The translations under genes were made by a program, and so were the position numbers. A DNA stretch of 64,000 nucleotides from Chlorobiota bacterium (GTDB taxonomy: Bacteria; Bacteroidota; Ignavibacteria; Kapaibacteriales; UBA961). The stretch spans positions 186,001 to 250,000 of the forward strand of contig BJGZ01000001.1 of assembly GCA_014191195.1 (NCBI GenBank), in the 5' to 3' direction. The notes below the pieces were generated by a model. The model worked only from the letters and a program-made list of their open reading frames with translations, was not told the DNA's origin and did not search any database. Below, one piece after another: positions 27,729 through 37,940 of the stretch (position 1 is the first letter of the stretch; each line of letters starts with the position of its first letter).

Positions 27729-29036
27729 TTATTTATACTTTTTTAGGCCAGATTTAGCAAAATGAAAGATATCAGGAATTGCCCTGAAAAAGTCTTTCAA
27801 AGTAAAAACCTGTTTATGAATTGCGAAACGTATACCAAAAATGGCAAAACTTACATTGTAAAAGATAGTGCCAAATGAGACCATTGATTCTGCATGAACA
27901 ATACCAATTAATACAGAAGCTGTAATTCCAGCTAAACAACTTATTATTGAATTAAATAATAAAGCTGGCATATCATCATAAATTATATACACGATAGCCA
28001 TTGTATTCATTGGTAAAGCAATAGCAGATATCATTAGCCATTGAAAATGACCAAATGCAAGCGAATATTTTGTGCTTAAAAAAGTATGTACAGCCCATTC
28101 TCCAATTCCAGCATTCATGATAATCACTAAAACAAGAATACTACATATAGAAAATGAAAGCATTTTAGAAGTAAGAGATTTTTCAGCTTCTTTATCATTA
28201 CGTGCATGAATTCTAACCATAGCTGGATAATATAAACCGCCAATTCCATCTATTAAAGCTTCAAAAAATCTAAAAAGTGTTTTAGCGGATTGAAAAATAC
28301 CAACTATAGTAGCCCCAAAAAAGTATTGAACAAAATACAAATCAAGTTGTTTCATAATTGTACTAGGTAAAGCCCAAGAAACCTGATATCCACCAAATCT
28401 ATAAAATTGTTGTATTGCATCTTTATCTGGAATTTCTAAGTCAATTGATGAAAAAGTAAAGAAAAGTCCTGTTAATGAACTTAATGAAGTACCAATGCCA
28501 GTAATCCATATCATATCAAGTAAAGACAATTCTGCATGTATAGAGAGTAAATAAAAAGTAACAGCAATCATACTACCAAACCAAATGCTATTGGTAATAA
28601 ATACTTCTTTCATTTTAGTATCACGCAATAAGAATTTTACAGACATGATTCTAGGAAGATTTAACAAACATAATAAAGGTAAAAATGTTGCAACTTGGAT
28701 AAGCCTTGGCTCGGAAAATAAAAGCGAAAGATGGGTTTTACTAAGAAAAATAATGAGAGCTAAACCCATAGAAAGCCCTGTATGGGATATCATGGACAAG
28801 GCATTGATTTTAGGTCTTAAAGAATTATCAGATCCAAAACGAATAATAGATTGCAAAGAAAAATTGTCACTTAAAGTACCAATTGTGAGTACTAATGCAT
28901 CTAGTAATGCAAATAAGCCAAACTCACTAGGTTGCATTCTACTTACTTGAAGCATCCTAATAATACCATAAGTAATAAAAAGTCCTTTGTCAAGAACAGT
29001 CCAAGTAATTTTGCCAATGTGGTCTTGAATGCGCAT
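27729..29036 (-). CDS. Polysaccharide flippase-like membrane protein (MOP superfamily)
   Basis: A 435-residue polytopic protein with about 12 hydrophobic helices in the MATE/oligosaccharide-flippase arrangement. It opens with MRIQDHIGKITWTVLDKGLFITYG and MQPSEFGLFALLDALVL, a Wzx-like start in which the EFG-L-F segment follows the first helix. FRFGGYQVSWALPSTIMKQLD in the middle is also typical. The likely role is moving lipid-linked glycan units across the inner membrane. The GT2 gene follows after two bases. The 177-base gap upstream separates it from a divergent membrane-protein gene. Confidence 0.82.
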   Translation of the reverse strand: MRIQDHIGKITWTVLDKGLFITYGIIRMLQVSRMQPSEFGLFALLDALVLTIGTLSDNFSLQSIIRFGSDNSLRPKINALSMISHTGLSMGLALIIFLSKTHLSLLFSEPRLIQVATFLPLLCLLNLPRIMSVKFLLRDTKMKEVFITNSIWFGSMIAVTFYLLSIHAELSLLDMIWITGIGTSLSSLTGLFFTFSSIDLEIPDKDAIQQFYRFGGYQVSWALPSTIMKQLDLYFVQYFFGATIVGIFQSAKTLFRFFEALIDGIGGLYYPAMVRIHARNDKEAEKSLTSKMLSFSICSILVLVIIMNAGIGEWAVHTFLSTKYSLAFGHFQWLMISAIALPMNTMAIVYIIYDDMPALLFNSIISCLAGITASVLIGIVHAESMVSFGTIFYNVSFAIFGIRFAIHKQVFTLKDFFRAIPDIFHFAKSGLKKYK

Positions 29037-29213
29037 TGCAATCCAGTATATCTATGAAATAAGTATATTGATACTATCAATAAACGTGCATATTTTTGAT
29101 TATAATTAAATAAAAATTTGCTTATTCAAAATACAATGCACTATTTGCCAATTGAAAATACAATTTGTTGATTTTTATTTAGAATAAATCTTCATTTACA
29201 AAGGAAGAGAGAT

Positions 29214-29951
29214 ATGAGTTCAAATTCAATTAGCTTAGACATCAAAAGTGTGCTGGGCTCATTAGTTATTGGGTTAGTTGCTGTATTTGGTTTAGGTTGG
29301 ATTAGTGGCTCTGCATTTGTAGCATTACCTTTTCCTGTACTGTCTGTATTATCTGGTTATATACTTACTGGAATGGCAGCTGGTTTATTATCAAAAGGTG
29401 AAACGATAGCAGAACCAGGTATTTCATCTGTACTGGTAAGTATAGCATTGTATTTTTTCCTTCCAGGATTACACTTGCAAGGATTTGCTGATTTGTCTCC
29501 AGAACTTATGATTACTATGGGAATGAATGGCGTATTATTATCATTTGCTGGTGCATGGGCTGGTGAAAAATTCCAAGGTACTCAAGAAGGAGAGGCATCT
29601 GAAGAACAAGTTATGGAATGGGGATGGGTTTTAGCTGGAACTATTCTAGGTGTTATGGTTACAATTTTAATGTCTACATTATTTATTGTATTATTTGGTT
29701 TAAAGACAGATCCTCAATTTATAGGATTTGTCATTGGTTTATTATCTACTGGATTTATCATTGGTTTCCGCTCACCTGGTATCACAATTAAAGAAGCTGC
29801 ATTAGCAGGTTTTTTTGCTTTGGTGATAGATTTAGATGTGTTAACTATTGCACTTGTTCCACCAAGTTTTGATGGTATTATGATATCATTAGTATTAGGT
29901 ACTGTACTTGCAATGGTAGGTGCATGGATAGGTGAAAAAGTTCAAGGATAA
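29214..29951 (+). CDS. Internally duplicated membrane protein, function unknown
   Basis: A 245-residue, strongly hydrophobic protein. It appears to be built from two halves of about 120 residues, each with three to four membrane segments and each ending in the same tag: GAWAGEKFQG near 111-120 and GAWIGEKVQG at the very end. Glycine-rich helix patterns such as GSLVIGLVAVFGLGW and GTILGVMVTILM open the halves. A short acidic linker (EGEASEEQVMEW) joins them. A good ribosome site (AAGGAAGAGAGAT) precedes ATG 29214. I do not recognise a characterised family; DUF-type inner-membrane proteins with a TIGR04086-like look are the nearest impression. It stands alone between the flippase operon and the SBBP gene. 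Confidence 0.65.
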   Translation: MSSNSISLDIKSVLGSLVIGLVAVFGLGWISGSAFVALPFPVLSVLSGYILTGMAAGLLSKGETIAEPGISSVLVSIALYFFLPGLHLQGFADLSPELMITMGMNGVLLSFAGAWAGEKFQGTQEGEASEEQVMEWGWVLAGTILGVMVTILMSTLFIVLFGLKTDPQFIGFVIGLLSTGFIIGFRSPGITIKEAALAGFFALVIDLDVLTIALVPPSFDGIMISLVLGTVLAMVGAWIGEKVQG

Positions 29952-30112
29952 TAAGTATTTCAATAGTGAACATATAGCTTTGATTATCCCATAACATTTA
30001 CGATGTTTGTTATATCACTAACAGATAGTATTTTAGTGATAGCAGCATTAATGGTTGTCTTAAAAATTCGGGAATTTTTGGATAATCTTCAGTTCACTTC
30101 GTTATTTACATT

Positions 30113-33100
30113 ATGAATTGCAGCCCTTTTGGCACTTTGTGCAGAATATACTATTCAAGTATATTATTGCTCTTTTTTATTGCTTCATGTACTATTACAG
30201 AGGCATATAATCTTGTACAAAGTAAGAGTACTGCCTCTGGTATATATAGGGGTATTGTCCTAAATTCAGGACAATACCCTTCTTTTATTTATGGTTATAC
30301 CTCTAATAACAATACATCCTTATGGTTTACTAAGCATGGATTAATGTTTGATATCCATCACTCTATTATATCTGAAGTTTCAGGAAAACAGAGTGAAAAA
30401 AAATATGCTGTTTCACTAGTATTTACTGATAATAATGGTAATGACATTGTTAATGATATACAGGATATTCATCAAGTTGGAACAATTCAAGCATGTAAAC
30501 AAACAAGAGAAGCTTCAGAAATTGCTGTATGTGATGATATAACATTGAAATTTCCTTCTTTAGGAATGAACTTTAAGTATATCAACAATTCTCTATCATG
30601 GATAATACATACCCCTTCCATTAATGATTCCTTGCCAAATATCTCTCTTTATGGTGCAGATTCTGTTCATTATGAAAAGGAATTATCAAGAATTACTATC
30701 CATACAGGTGGTATAAAAACTCATATAGCAGTTCCAAAACTATTTGTGAATGATAGGCATGATTATATGCCATTGATACTCAATAAAACTGATTCACATT
30801 CTTTTTCATTATCAATTGATTTACAGAATAAAAAAGAGCAAAAACTTATTATCTCATTGGAGTATGCCATATTAATTGGCGGATCAGAAAATGAATCTGC
30901 AAATGCAATAGCTTTAGATACAAGTAGAAATATATATATCACAGGTGAAACAACATCTAAAGATTTTCCAGTTTCAATCGGGGCATATATTACGCCATTT
31001 AAGGGTGCTAGAGATATTTTTATTGCTAAATATGATTCAACTGGACAAAAACAAATCTTTGCTTTAGTGATTGGTGGTTCTGCTTTTGACCAAGCATATG
31101 CAATTGCTGTAGACTTAGAAGGTAATTCACATATTACGGGTACAACAAGTTCTTCGGATTTTCCTACTACTATTGATGCTATATCAGAAAAAGGTGGATT
31201 TGGCGATGATGATGCATTCTTTCTAAAAATAAGCAAAGATGGAAAACAATTATTGTATTCTACATTTTTAACAGGAAATTCTGATGATGTAGGCAGAAGC
31301 ATTGCAGTTGATTACAAAGGTGATGTTTTTCTAACAGGATCTACAGGGGCAATACAGAATAAACCACATACATTCCTTAAAACAAAAAATGCATTCGATA
31401 CATCTTATAATGGCGGAGCATTAGATGGATTTATCGCTAAAATTCGTCCTATTGGAAATGGCATCAATGATTTGGTGTATGCTACATTGATTGGAGGTAA
31501 TGGTAATGATACTCCGCATAGTATTTCTATAGATTCTAAAGGAAATGCATATATAGCTGGTGAAACAAATTCTCAGGCCTTTCCAGTTACTCCTTTTTCC
31601 TTAAGACAATTGCCAGGTGGCGGGTCAGATGGTTTTGTTGCAAAAATGAGCCCTTTGGGTGATTCTTTATTGTATAGCACTTTATTGGCTGGTTCTGCTG
31701 ATGACAGAGCTTTAAGCATTGTATATGATGAAGTACTAAATACAATGTTTGTATCAGGTTCAACGGCTTCAGATGGAACTTTGTCTTTGGATAAGAATAT
31801 AGTGCCATTCCCATTTCCTACTACCCCAAATAGTTTTGATACATCGTATAATGGTGGGTTAACAGATGGTTTTATCATGAAGATAAAGCCAGATATTACA
31901 GATCAAAATCAGATAAAGTTTTCTTCTTTTATTGGTGGTAAAGGAGAAGATATTGTCCATTCTATTTGTGTGGATGTATGCTCTGCAGTATATATTACTG
32001 GTTCAACCACTTCATCGGATTTCCCATTTACTGATGATGCATTTGATAAAAGCTGTATAAATCAAGAAAGTTTTATAGCAAAATTAGGAGCACTTGGTAA
32101 TATTCTTGTATTCTCTAGTTTTTATGGTGGAAGTTTAGATGATGCTGGAGCTGGCATTACAGTAGATAAAACTGGAGCTGTATATGTTTCGGGTTATTCT
32201 GAATCTAAAGATTTACCAGAAATCAATGCCAATCTTTCAAGTAAGAGAGATGCATTTATCATAAAGGCTCAAGTTGGGATATTACCTTTAAGGCCAGAAA
32301 TAAAAACAAGTGGTGCTGTAAAATTCTGCATAGGTGGAAGTGTACTCTTAGACGCAAAGTCAAACAATTTTGTATCATATCAATGGCGAAAAGATAGAGA
32401 GATTATATCTGGTGCAAATACAGCAACATATATTGCTAATCAAAAAGGAATATACACTGTAGATGTAATGGATGCAAGTGGATGTACGGGATCTGAAAAG
32501 ATAGAAGTAACAGTTTTCGAGTCTCCTTTAATACAGATTGCATCAAAAGAAAGGGTGATATGTCCGGGTGACACTATTCCTTTAAGAATAACATCTAAAG
32601 ATTCAATTATAGCTGTAAAATGGTTTTCTGATGCTGTGTTATCTTGTGATACTTGTAATGAGATATTAGTTCAACCAAGTACAACAACAAAATATTATAT
32701 CACTGTTACCGATACAAATCGATGTACAAATACAGATTCATTAATAGTATATGTATTAGATTCTAATTCGTTAATTGTTAATCAGTTACAAGATACTTTG
32801 GCTATTTGTCCAGGGGACTCTATTTGGGCTTATATTCCTATTGTAAATAATGAAGATGTTCCATTACAGATGAAAATTTTGTCAAATGTAGATCCTTTGT
32901 TTTCTATTCTGCAAGATTCATTGATAGTAAATGGCAAAGACACTGTACTATTTCCAGTGCATTTTAAAGGAAGTGTAAATCAACAGTATTATTCATATAC
33001 AGTTCAGTTTGTAAATCAATGTTCGATTATAAAAAATAGTACATTTACTGTTTCTGTAGAAAGCCCTCAACTACAGATAAAAGCAATTTCAGATACGTCT

Positions 33101-34045
33101 ATATGCCAGCTTGATGCTTCAAGAAGATATATTACAGTAAAAAATAATAGCAGAGTATCTTCGGTATTATCTATTAATGGAGGCGCAAATAGATTTATAA
33201 TTAATCCTCCTACCCAAACAATTTATCCAAAAGATAGTGTTGAATTTATTGTAGATTTTGCTGGAGATACAACTGGCACCTATACTGTGTCTTATTCTTT
33301 ATTAAACTCTTGCGGTGGCAAAGATTCTATAGGAATAACAGTAAATGTTATAGGAAATCCAATGATAGTTAGTTTGCATCAATCTGATACAAATGCTGCT
33401 ATTACTGGACAAAATATCATTCAATTTGTAGAAATAGATACTATTAACTTATTCAATAATTCAACTAATAAAACGGTAACATTTACTCTATATCCAGAAA
33501 AAACGTCTCTACATTTAGATTCAGTTCTCTCTTCTTCTTGTGATGTTTCTGTGATAAAATCTATAGACTCATTTATTATTACCTTAACAAATTGCAAAGG
33601 CATCATCAATCCGCTTGCAGAGCTTCATTATCGCTCTGTTATTGGGGCTACGCTAAAGCCAGAAGTAAGAATAACTAATGTATTCGCAGCAGATAGATGT
33701 ATATCAGCTTATCCGGGCAAGATTGATACAATTTTATTGCTTCCTTATGGATGTGAATTATCAACCTTGAATATTTATTCTATGGTATCTACTTTATATT
33801 CAGTAGAAAGAAATCCATTACAAGAGCAAATTTCCATACAATATTCAACAGTAGAGCAAGTGCCGGTTGAATTTATAGTGTATTCAATGTTAGGAGAGCA
33901 AATTCAGCATATTCAATTGCCTTATCATAAACCAGGAGTATATCAAGTTCAGATTCAGTCCGATAATTTAGTGTCTGGAACATATATACTTCTTTATAAA
34001 GCAGGACAATATGCAGATTCACGTATCATCACAATTCAACGATGA
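30113..34045 (+). CDS. SBBP beta-propeller surface protein with T9SS tail
   Basis: A 1310-residue exported protein. The N-terminal hydrophobic segment ends in FIASC, a possible lipobox. Residues about 250-710 contain seven SBBP-type repeats, each with a pattern like (Y/F)ST(F/L)(I/L)GG..DD...I.VD..G..Y(I/V)(T/S)G.T.S.DFP. Seven repeats suit a seven-bladed propeller. After that come Ig/PKD-like domains (WRKDREIISGANTATYIANQKG and VICPGDTIPLRIT) and beta-sandwich repeats. The final 85 residues (RNPLQEQISIQYS...SGTYILLYKAGQ) look like a T9SS sorting domain. The gene directly precedes a double-OmpA protein with a ten-base gap. It is probably a surface adhesin or structural protein. Confidence 0.8.
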   Translation: MNCSPFGTLCRIYYSSILLLFFIASCTITEAYNLVQSKSTASGIYRGIVLNSGQYPSFIYGYTSNNNTSLWFTKHGLMFDIHHSIISEVSGKQSEKKYAVSLVFTDNNGNDIVNDIQDIHQVGTIQACKQTREASEIAVCDDITLKFPSLGMNFKYINNSLSWIIHTPSINDSLPNISLYGADSVHYEKELSRITIHTGGIKTHIAVPKLFVNDRHDYMPLILNKTDSHSFSLSIDLQNKKEQKLIISLEYAILIGGSENESANAIALDTSRNIYITGETTSKDFPVSIGAYITPFKGARDIFIAKYDSTGQKQIFALVIGGSAFDQAYAIAVDLEGNSHITGTTSSSDFPTTIDAISEKGGFGDDDAFFLKISKDGKQLLYSTFLTGNSDDVGRSIAVDYKGDVFLTGSTGAIQNKPHTFLKTKNAFDTSYNGGALDGFIAKIRPIGNGINDLVYATLIGGNGNDTPHSISIDSKGNAYIAGETNSQAFPVTPFSLRQLPGGGSDGFVAKMSPLGDSLLYSTLLAGSADDRALSIVYDEVLNTMFVSGSTASDGTLSLDKNIVPFPFPTTPNSFDTSYNGGLTDGFIMKIKPDITDQNQIKFSSFIGGKGEDIVHSICVDVCSAVYITGSTTSSDFPFTDDAFDKSCINQESFIAKLGALGNILVFSSFYGGSLDDAGAGITVDKTGAVYVSGYSESKDLPEINANLSSKRDAFIIKAQVGILPLRPEIKTSGAVKFCIGGSVLLDAKSNNFVSYQWRKDREIISGANTATYIANQKGIYTVDVMDASGCTGSEKIEVTVFESPLIQIASKERVICPGDTIPLRITSKDSIIAVKWFSDAVLSCDTCNEILVQPSTTTKYYITVTDTNRCTNTDSLIVYVLDSNSLIVNQLQDTLAICPGDSIWAYIPIVNNEDVPLQMKILSNVDPLFSILQDSLIVNGKDTVLFPVHFKGSVNQQYYSYTVQFVNQCSIIKNSTFTVSVESPQLQIKAISDTSICQLDASRRYITVKNNSRVSSVLSINGGANRFIINPPTQTIYPKDSVEFIVDFAGDTTGTYTVSYSLLNSCGGKDSIGITVNVIGNPMIVSLHQSDTNAAITGQNIIQFVEIDTINLFNNSTNKTVTFTLYPEKTSLHLDSVLSSSCDVSVIKSIDSFIITLTNCKGIINPLAELHYRSVIGATLKPEVRITNVFAADRCISAYPGKIDTILLLPYGCELSTLNIYSMVSTLYSVERNPLQEQISIQYSTVEQVPVEFIVYSMLGEQIQHIQLPYHKPGVYQVQIQSDNLVSGTYILLYKAGQYADSRIITIQR

Positions 34046-34055
34046 AGGTGATTAT

Positions 34056-36224
34056 ATGTACATGATAATAAGAATATTCCTTTCTTTTTTATTGCATGCT
34101 TGTTTATCGATATATATGCATCCATATATATTAGCCCAGGAAGAATCAGATGCAAAAACATCACTACCTATATGGTATGGATTCGGATTACAAGGAATGT
34201 ATGTACATCATAATACCGATGGAAATTTGCAATGCTTGAATGATCCAGCATGTCCTTCTTTTAATAGTGGATCAGGTTTTGGATTAGGACCACTTTTATC
34301 GATTGAATGGATGAAAAATAATTGGGGACTATTAAGTACTTTATCGTATAATATGGCAAATGGGAACTTAGAAATAGAAGATAGAAGAGCACTAACTGTA
34401 AATGAATTAGGACAAATTGTACCATTAGTTAGAAATCATTCTTTAACAATGCAAGTACATAATATTACCAGTAATATCGCTCTTCAAATGAAAACTGGAG
34501 ATATAAGAATATATGCAGGAACGAATATTGGCTTTTTAATTAATCCACATTGGACAGCATCTTCATCATTAATTTCACCATCGAATATTACATTCCCATC
34601 AGGTAAAAGAGATACAATATTTGTTAATGAACAAACCATTCAAAATCATAATCCAATACAATTTGGAACGATAGTAGGTATTGGCTATGATGTCACATTA
34701 AAAGAAAAAGTAAAAATATCACCAGAATTAACATATACCCTACCATTTAGTTCAATGATAAGTTCATCAGATTGGAAGCAATCTTCTTTAGCATTGTCGG
34801 TTTCAATAAGATGGGGTAAAGAATCAAAAAAAGATGAAGAATTCAAAAAAGATATATTTATAGATACCATAGAAGTAAAAAGGCCTGAATTCATAGGAAA
34901 AAGAATAGTGAAAGGATCTACTCTTCAATCTTTAGAGATATCCGAAACTTCTTCTGCTATCATAACCACAGAAATTATTAAAAGAACAGATACTTTGATC
35001 ATTGGAAGTTTACCACCTGCATCCGCAAAACCACCTACAGTGAATCTATTAGCTTATGCACCGCAAGATTCTGTATTGCAACAGGTAAAAGCTATTACCT
35101 TGCAAGGACAATTTGTCACAGAAGGATTTCCAATTTTGCCATTGGTGTTTTTCAAACCACATTCTTCCGAATTAGCAGAACGATATCATCAATTAGAATC
35201 TTCTGAAGGATTTAGATCTGATAGTTTAGAACCAAATTCGATACTTCAGCATAAAGACATCTTGAATATCATCGGAGAGAGATTATCGAAAAATGCAAAA
35301 GCTACGATAAATCTGTCTAGTATGTCCGATCCGATTACAGAAAAATCTGATTGTGATTTAGCATTGCAAAGAGCACAGACAGTAAAGCAATATTTAGAGA
35401 ATATATGGTTGATTGATCAATCAAGAATTACAATTAATCCTATGGGAAAGAATTGTATGCCAGAATCACCTACACAATCAAAAACAGAAGCAGGATTTGA
35501 AGAAAATAGAAGGGTAGAAATATATTCAGATGATGATATTATACTTAATCCTGTAGTTAGAACAAGGTATATACAGTTGACAGATTATTCTCCCAAAATC
35601 ATACACTTGCATCCAGAAGGAAGTACAAATACAGGGATAAATACATGGCAACTACATGCAGAATATGGAGATAATGAAATTCTTGATACAAATGGATTAG
35701 GAATTGCTCCTATTGTAGACTATTCTTTAGAACCCAATATTGCCACATTGATGAATTCAGGAGAACCATCAAAATTTCAAGCGTCTTTAACACTGCAAGA
35801 TAGAAAAGGATTATCTAATACTCGTGTTTTAGAAATTCCTATTAATAGAGATACCACAAATTATGCTGTACAACGTTTATCTTTAATGCATTTTGGAGTG
35901 TTAAAATCAACATTGAATGAGGCAGCTAAAGCATCAATAAGTAAATTTATAAGCAATTTAGAACAAGATGCCACCATTAGTATCGTAGGGTATTCCGATA
36001 ATCTTGGAAATCCAATAACTAATAATAGACTGTCAAAATCAAGAGCAAAAACAGTTAGTGATTTTATTAGAAAAATGAGACCCAATTCCAATATTGTGCA
36101 AATTGATGGAGTTGGATTTTCTAAACTTCCTCCAGGTATACTATCTCACGAATTACCGGAAAGTAGATTTTTAAGTAGAACAGTTCAAATTGAAATCATC
36201 AGAAGCTGGAAAAATTCCGAGTAA
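34056..36224 (+). CDS. Outer-membrane protein with two OmpA-like domains
   Basis: A 722-residue exported protein. I chose ATG 34056 because AAGGTG sits about six bases before it, overlapping the stop region of the SBBP gene. The longer frame begins inside that gene. A signal peptide (MIIRIFLSFLLHACLSIYMH) ends around YILAQ. Residues 30-250 read as outer-membrane beta strands. A middle OmpA-like unit has FFKPHSSELAERY, LALQRAQTVKQYL and EENRRVEIYSDD. The C-terminal one has GYSDNLGNPITNNRLSKSRAKTV and SRFLSRTVQIEI. The OmpA fold binds peptidoglycan, so this protein may anchor the propeller protein encoded just upstream. That pairing is inferred from operon context. Confidence 0.82.
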   Translation: MYMIIRIFLSFLLHACLSIYMHPYILAQEESDAKTSLPIWYGFGLQGMYVHHNTDGNLQCLNDPACPSFNSGSGFGLGPLLSIEWMKNNWGLLSTLSYNMANGNLEIEDRRALTVNELGQIVPLVRNHSLTMQVHNITSNIALQMKTGDIRIYAGTNIGFLINPHWTASSSLISPSNITFPSGKRDTIFVNEQTIQNHNPIQFGTIVGIGYDVTLKEKVKISPELTYTLPFSSMISSSDWKQSSLALSVSIRWGKESKKDEEFKKDIFIDTIEVKRPEFIGKRIVKGSTLQSLEISETSSAIITTEIIKRTDTLIIGSLPPASAKPPTVNLLAYAPQDSVLQQVKAITLQGQFVTEGFPILPLVFFKPHSSELAERYHQLESSEGFRSDSLEPNSILQHKDILNIIGERLSKNAKATINLSSMSDPITEKSDCDLALQRAQTVKQYLENIWLIDQSRITINPMGKNCMPESPTQSKTEAGFEENRRVEIYSDDDIILNPVVRTRYIQLTDYSPKIIHLHPEGSTNTGINTWQLHAEYGDNEILDTNGLGIAPIVDYSLEPNIATLMNSGEPSKFQASLTLQDRKGLSNTRVLEIPINRDTTNYAVQRLSLMHFGVLKSTLNEAAKASISKFISNLEQDATISIVGYSDNLGNPITNNRLSKSRAKTVSDFIRKMRPNSNIVQIDGVGFSKLPPGILSHELPESRFLSRTVQIEIIRSWKNSE

Positions 36225-36233
36225 AACTAATAT

Positions 36234-37283
36234 ATGAATGAAACTCCTATACGTTTAACACAATATAGTCATGGCGCAGGTTGTGGATGTAAAATATCGC
36301 CATCTGTTCTAGATATTATTTTATCAACAAATGAAGCAAAACCTGATAGTAAAAATTTGCTTGTAGGTAATAGTTCTAGAGATGATGCTGCCGTATATGA
36401 TTTAGGAAATGGAATGGCATTAATCAGTACTACTGATTTTTTTATGCCAATTGTAGATGATCCATACGAATTTGGAAAGATAGCATCTGCAAATGCAATA
36501 AGTGATATCTATGCAATGGGTGGAAAACCAAGCTTGGCAATTGCAATTTTAGGATGGCCAATCAATACTTTGTCACCAGAAATAGCAAGAAAAGTAATTG
36601 AGGGCAGTAGAGAAATTTGTAAAGAAGCTGGAATTCCTTTGGCAGGAGGACATAGCATAGATTCACCAGAACCAATTTTTGGATTGGCAGTTAATGGATT
36701 AGTTGAAATAACTAGATTAAAACAAAATAGTACAGCACAATTAGGGGATATTCTGTTTTTAACAAAACCATTGGGTATAGGAATTTATACTACTGCAGAA
36801 AAAAAAGGAATATTAAAGACAGACCATAGAGGATTAGCAGCTAAACAGATGATGCAATTAAATAAAATTGGTGAAGAATTATCTAGTATTTCACAAGTTC
36901 ATGCTATGACTGATATAACAGGTTTTGGATTATTAGGACATCTTTCTGAAATGTGCACAGGTAGTAATTTGTCTGCACATTTAGATTTTACTTCTATCCC
37001 ATTAATGTCAGATTTAGAATGGTACGTTGAACAAGATTCTATTCCTGGAGGTACTCATAGAAATTGGAATAGTTATGGAGATACAATAGCACCACTCACA
37101 GATTTTCAAAAAGTAGTTCTTGCAGACCCCCAAACAAGTGGTGGATTATTGATTTCTGTTTCTCCATCTGCCCAAAATGAAGTAAAAGAATTATTTCAAA
37201 AGAATTTTCCATCAGTATCGATGCAATCAATAGGATATATGGAGCAGAAAGGTCTATTTACAGTTAGGGTATCTAATGGATGA
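36234..37283 (+). CDS. selD: Selenide, water dikinase (Cys form)
   Basis: Makes selenophosphate from selenide and ATP for selenocysteine or selenouridine synthesis. The 349-residue protein opens with [17 protein letters not shown], placing catalytic Cys17, Cys19 and Lys20 exactly as in E. coli SelD. Residue 17 is encoded by TGT, not by a Sec [24 protein letters not shown] and the ATP-binding [18 protein letters not shown] also match. No selA, selB, selC or selU lies in the window. The 3' end overlaps lepB by eight bases, and the gene starts ten bases after the OmpA gene, so a run-on operon is likely. Confidence 0.95.
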   Translation: MNETPIRLTQYSHGAGCGCKISPSVLDIILSTNEAKPDSKNLLVGNSSRDDAAVYDLGNGMALISTTDFFMPIVDDPYEFGKIASANAISDIYAMGGKPSLAIAILGWPINTLSPEIARKVIEGSREICKEAGIPLAGGHSIDSPEPIFGLAVNGLVEITRLKQNSTAQLGDILFLTKPLGIGIYTTAEKKGILKTDHRGLAAKQMMQLNKIGEELSSISQVHAMTDITGFGLLGHLSEMCTGSNLSAHLDFTSIPLMSDLEWYVEQDSIPGGTHRNWNSYGDTIAPLTDFQKVVLADPQTSGGLLISVSPSAQNEVKELFQKNFPSVSMQSIGYMEQKGLFTVRVSNG

Positions 37284-37926
37284 TCAAAAACAACAATTGT
37301 TTGAATGGAAAGATGTGTATTGGGGTATCACAATAGCATTGCTTTTTGCATGTATTATACGGCTTAGCTTTGCAGAACTATATAATGTTCCATCTGAGTC
37401 TATGAAACCTACATTGCAAAAAGAAGATATGATTGTAGTAAGTAAAATGGCTTTCTCTTTTGGTATTTCAGGGGAAATTTTAGGCATTACAATTCCACAG
37501 AACTTAAGAATTACATGGAATACACCTAAAAAAAATGATATAATTGTTTTTAAAGCTCCTGCAATAGCTTTGAAAGATTTTCCACCTATATCAGAAACAG
37601 TATATTTCGTAAAAAGAATAGGATATGGTCCTGGAGATATTAATCCAATAAATAATCAGATTATCCCATATAAAGGAATGAAGCTAGACAAGAATGATCT
37701 TGTTTGGAAGCAATTTATTGTTGATGATAGTAAACAAGAATTACAATTATTGATGAATAAAGAATATATCGTTCAGCATAATTACTATTATGTGCTTGGT
37801 GATAATTCTGAGCAAAGTTTTGATTCTAGGTTTTGGGGTCTTATACAAGAAGAATCAATAATGGGAAAGCCAATTATCATCTGTTGGTCGAAAAATACTT
37901 CTAGAATAGGATATTTTATAAAGTAG
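37276..37926 (+). CDS. lepB: Signal peptidase I
   Basis: The inner-membrane serine protease that removes signal peptides from exported proteins. One membrane helix at about residues 14-33 precedes the catalytic part. Ser42 in [11 protein letters not shown] is the nucleophile and Lys113 in [12 protein letters not shown] the general base. [16 protein letters not shown] is the conserved box E. The 216-residue length is compact. The gene overlaps selD by eight bases and is followed 14 bases later by the beta-CASP nuclease gene. The many signal-peptide proteins in this window would be among its substrates. Confidence 0.93.
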   Translation: MDDQKQQLFEWKDVYWGITIALLFACIIRLSFAELYNVPSESMKPTLQKEDMIVVSKMAFSFGISGEILGITIPQNLRITWNTPKKNDIIVFKAPAIALKDFPPISETVYFVKRIGYGPGDINPINNQIIPYKGMKLDKNDLVWKQFIVDDSKQELQLLMNKEYIVQHNYYYVLGDNSEQSFDSRFWGLIQEESIMGKPIIICWSKNTSRIGYFIK

Positions 37927-37940
37927 AAAAGGAAAAATTT

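Noticed and set aside
30013-30041. Inverted repeat TATCACTAA/TTAGTGATA before the SBBP gene as a terminator
   Set aside because: AT-rich stem with no T-tract after it; may be chance or a binding site.
30763-31878. Antisense open frames across the SBBP gene
   Set aside because: Shadow frames of a repetitive, well-supported gene; no start signals or recognisable domains.
34011-34055. Earlier start for the double-OmpA gene inside the SBBP gene
   Set aside because: The ribosome site and signal peptide both favour ATG 34056.
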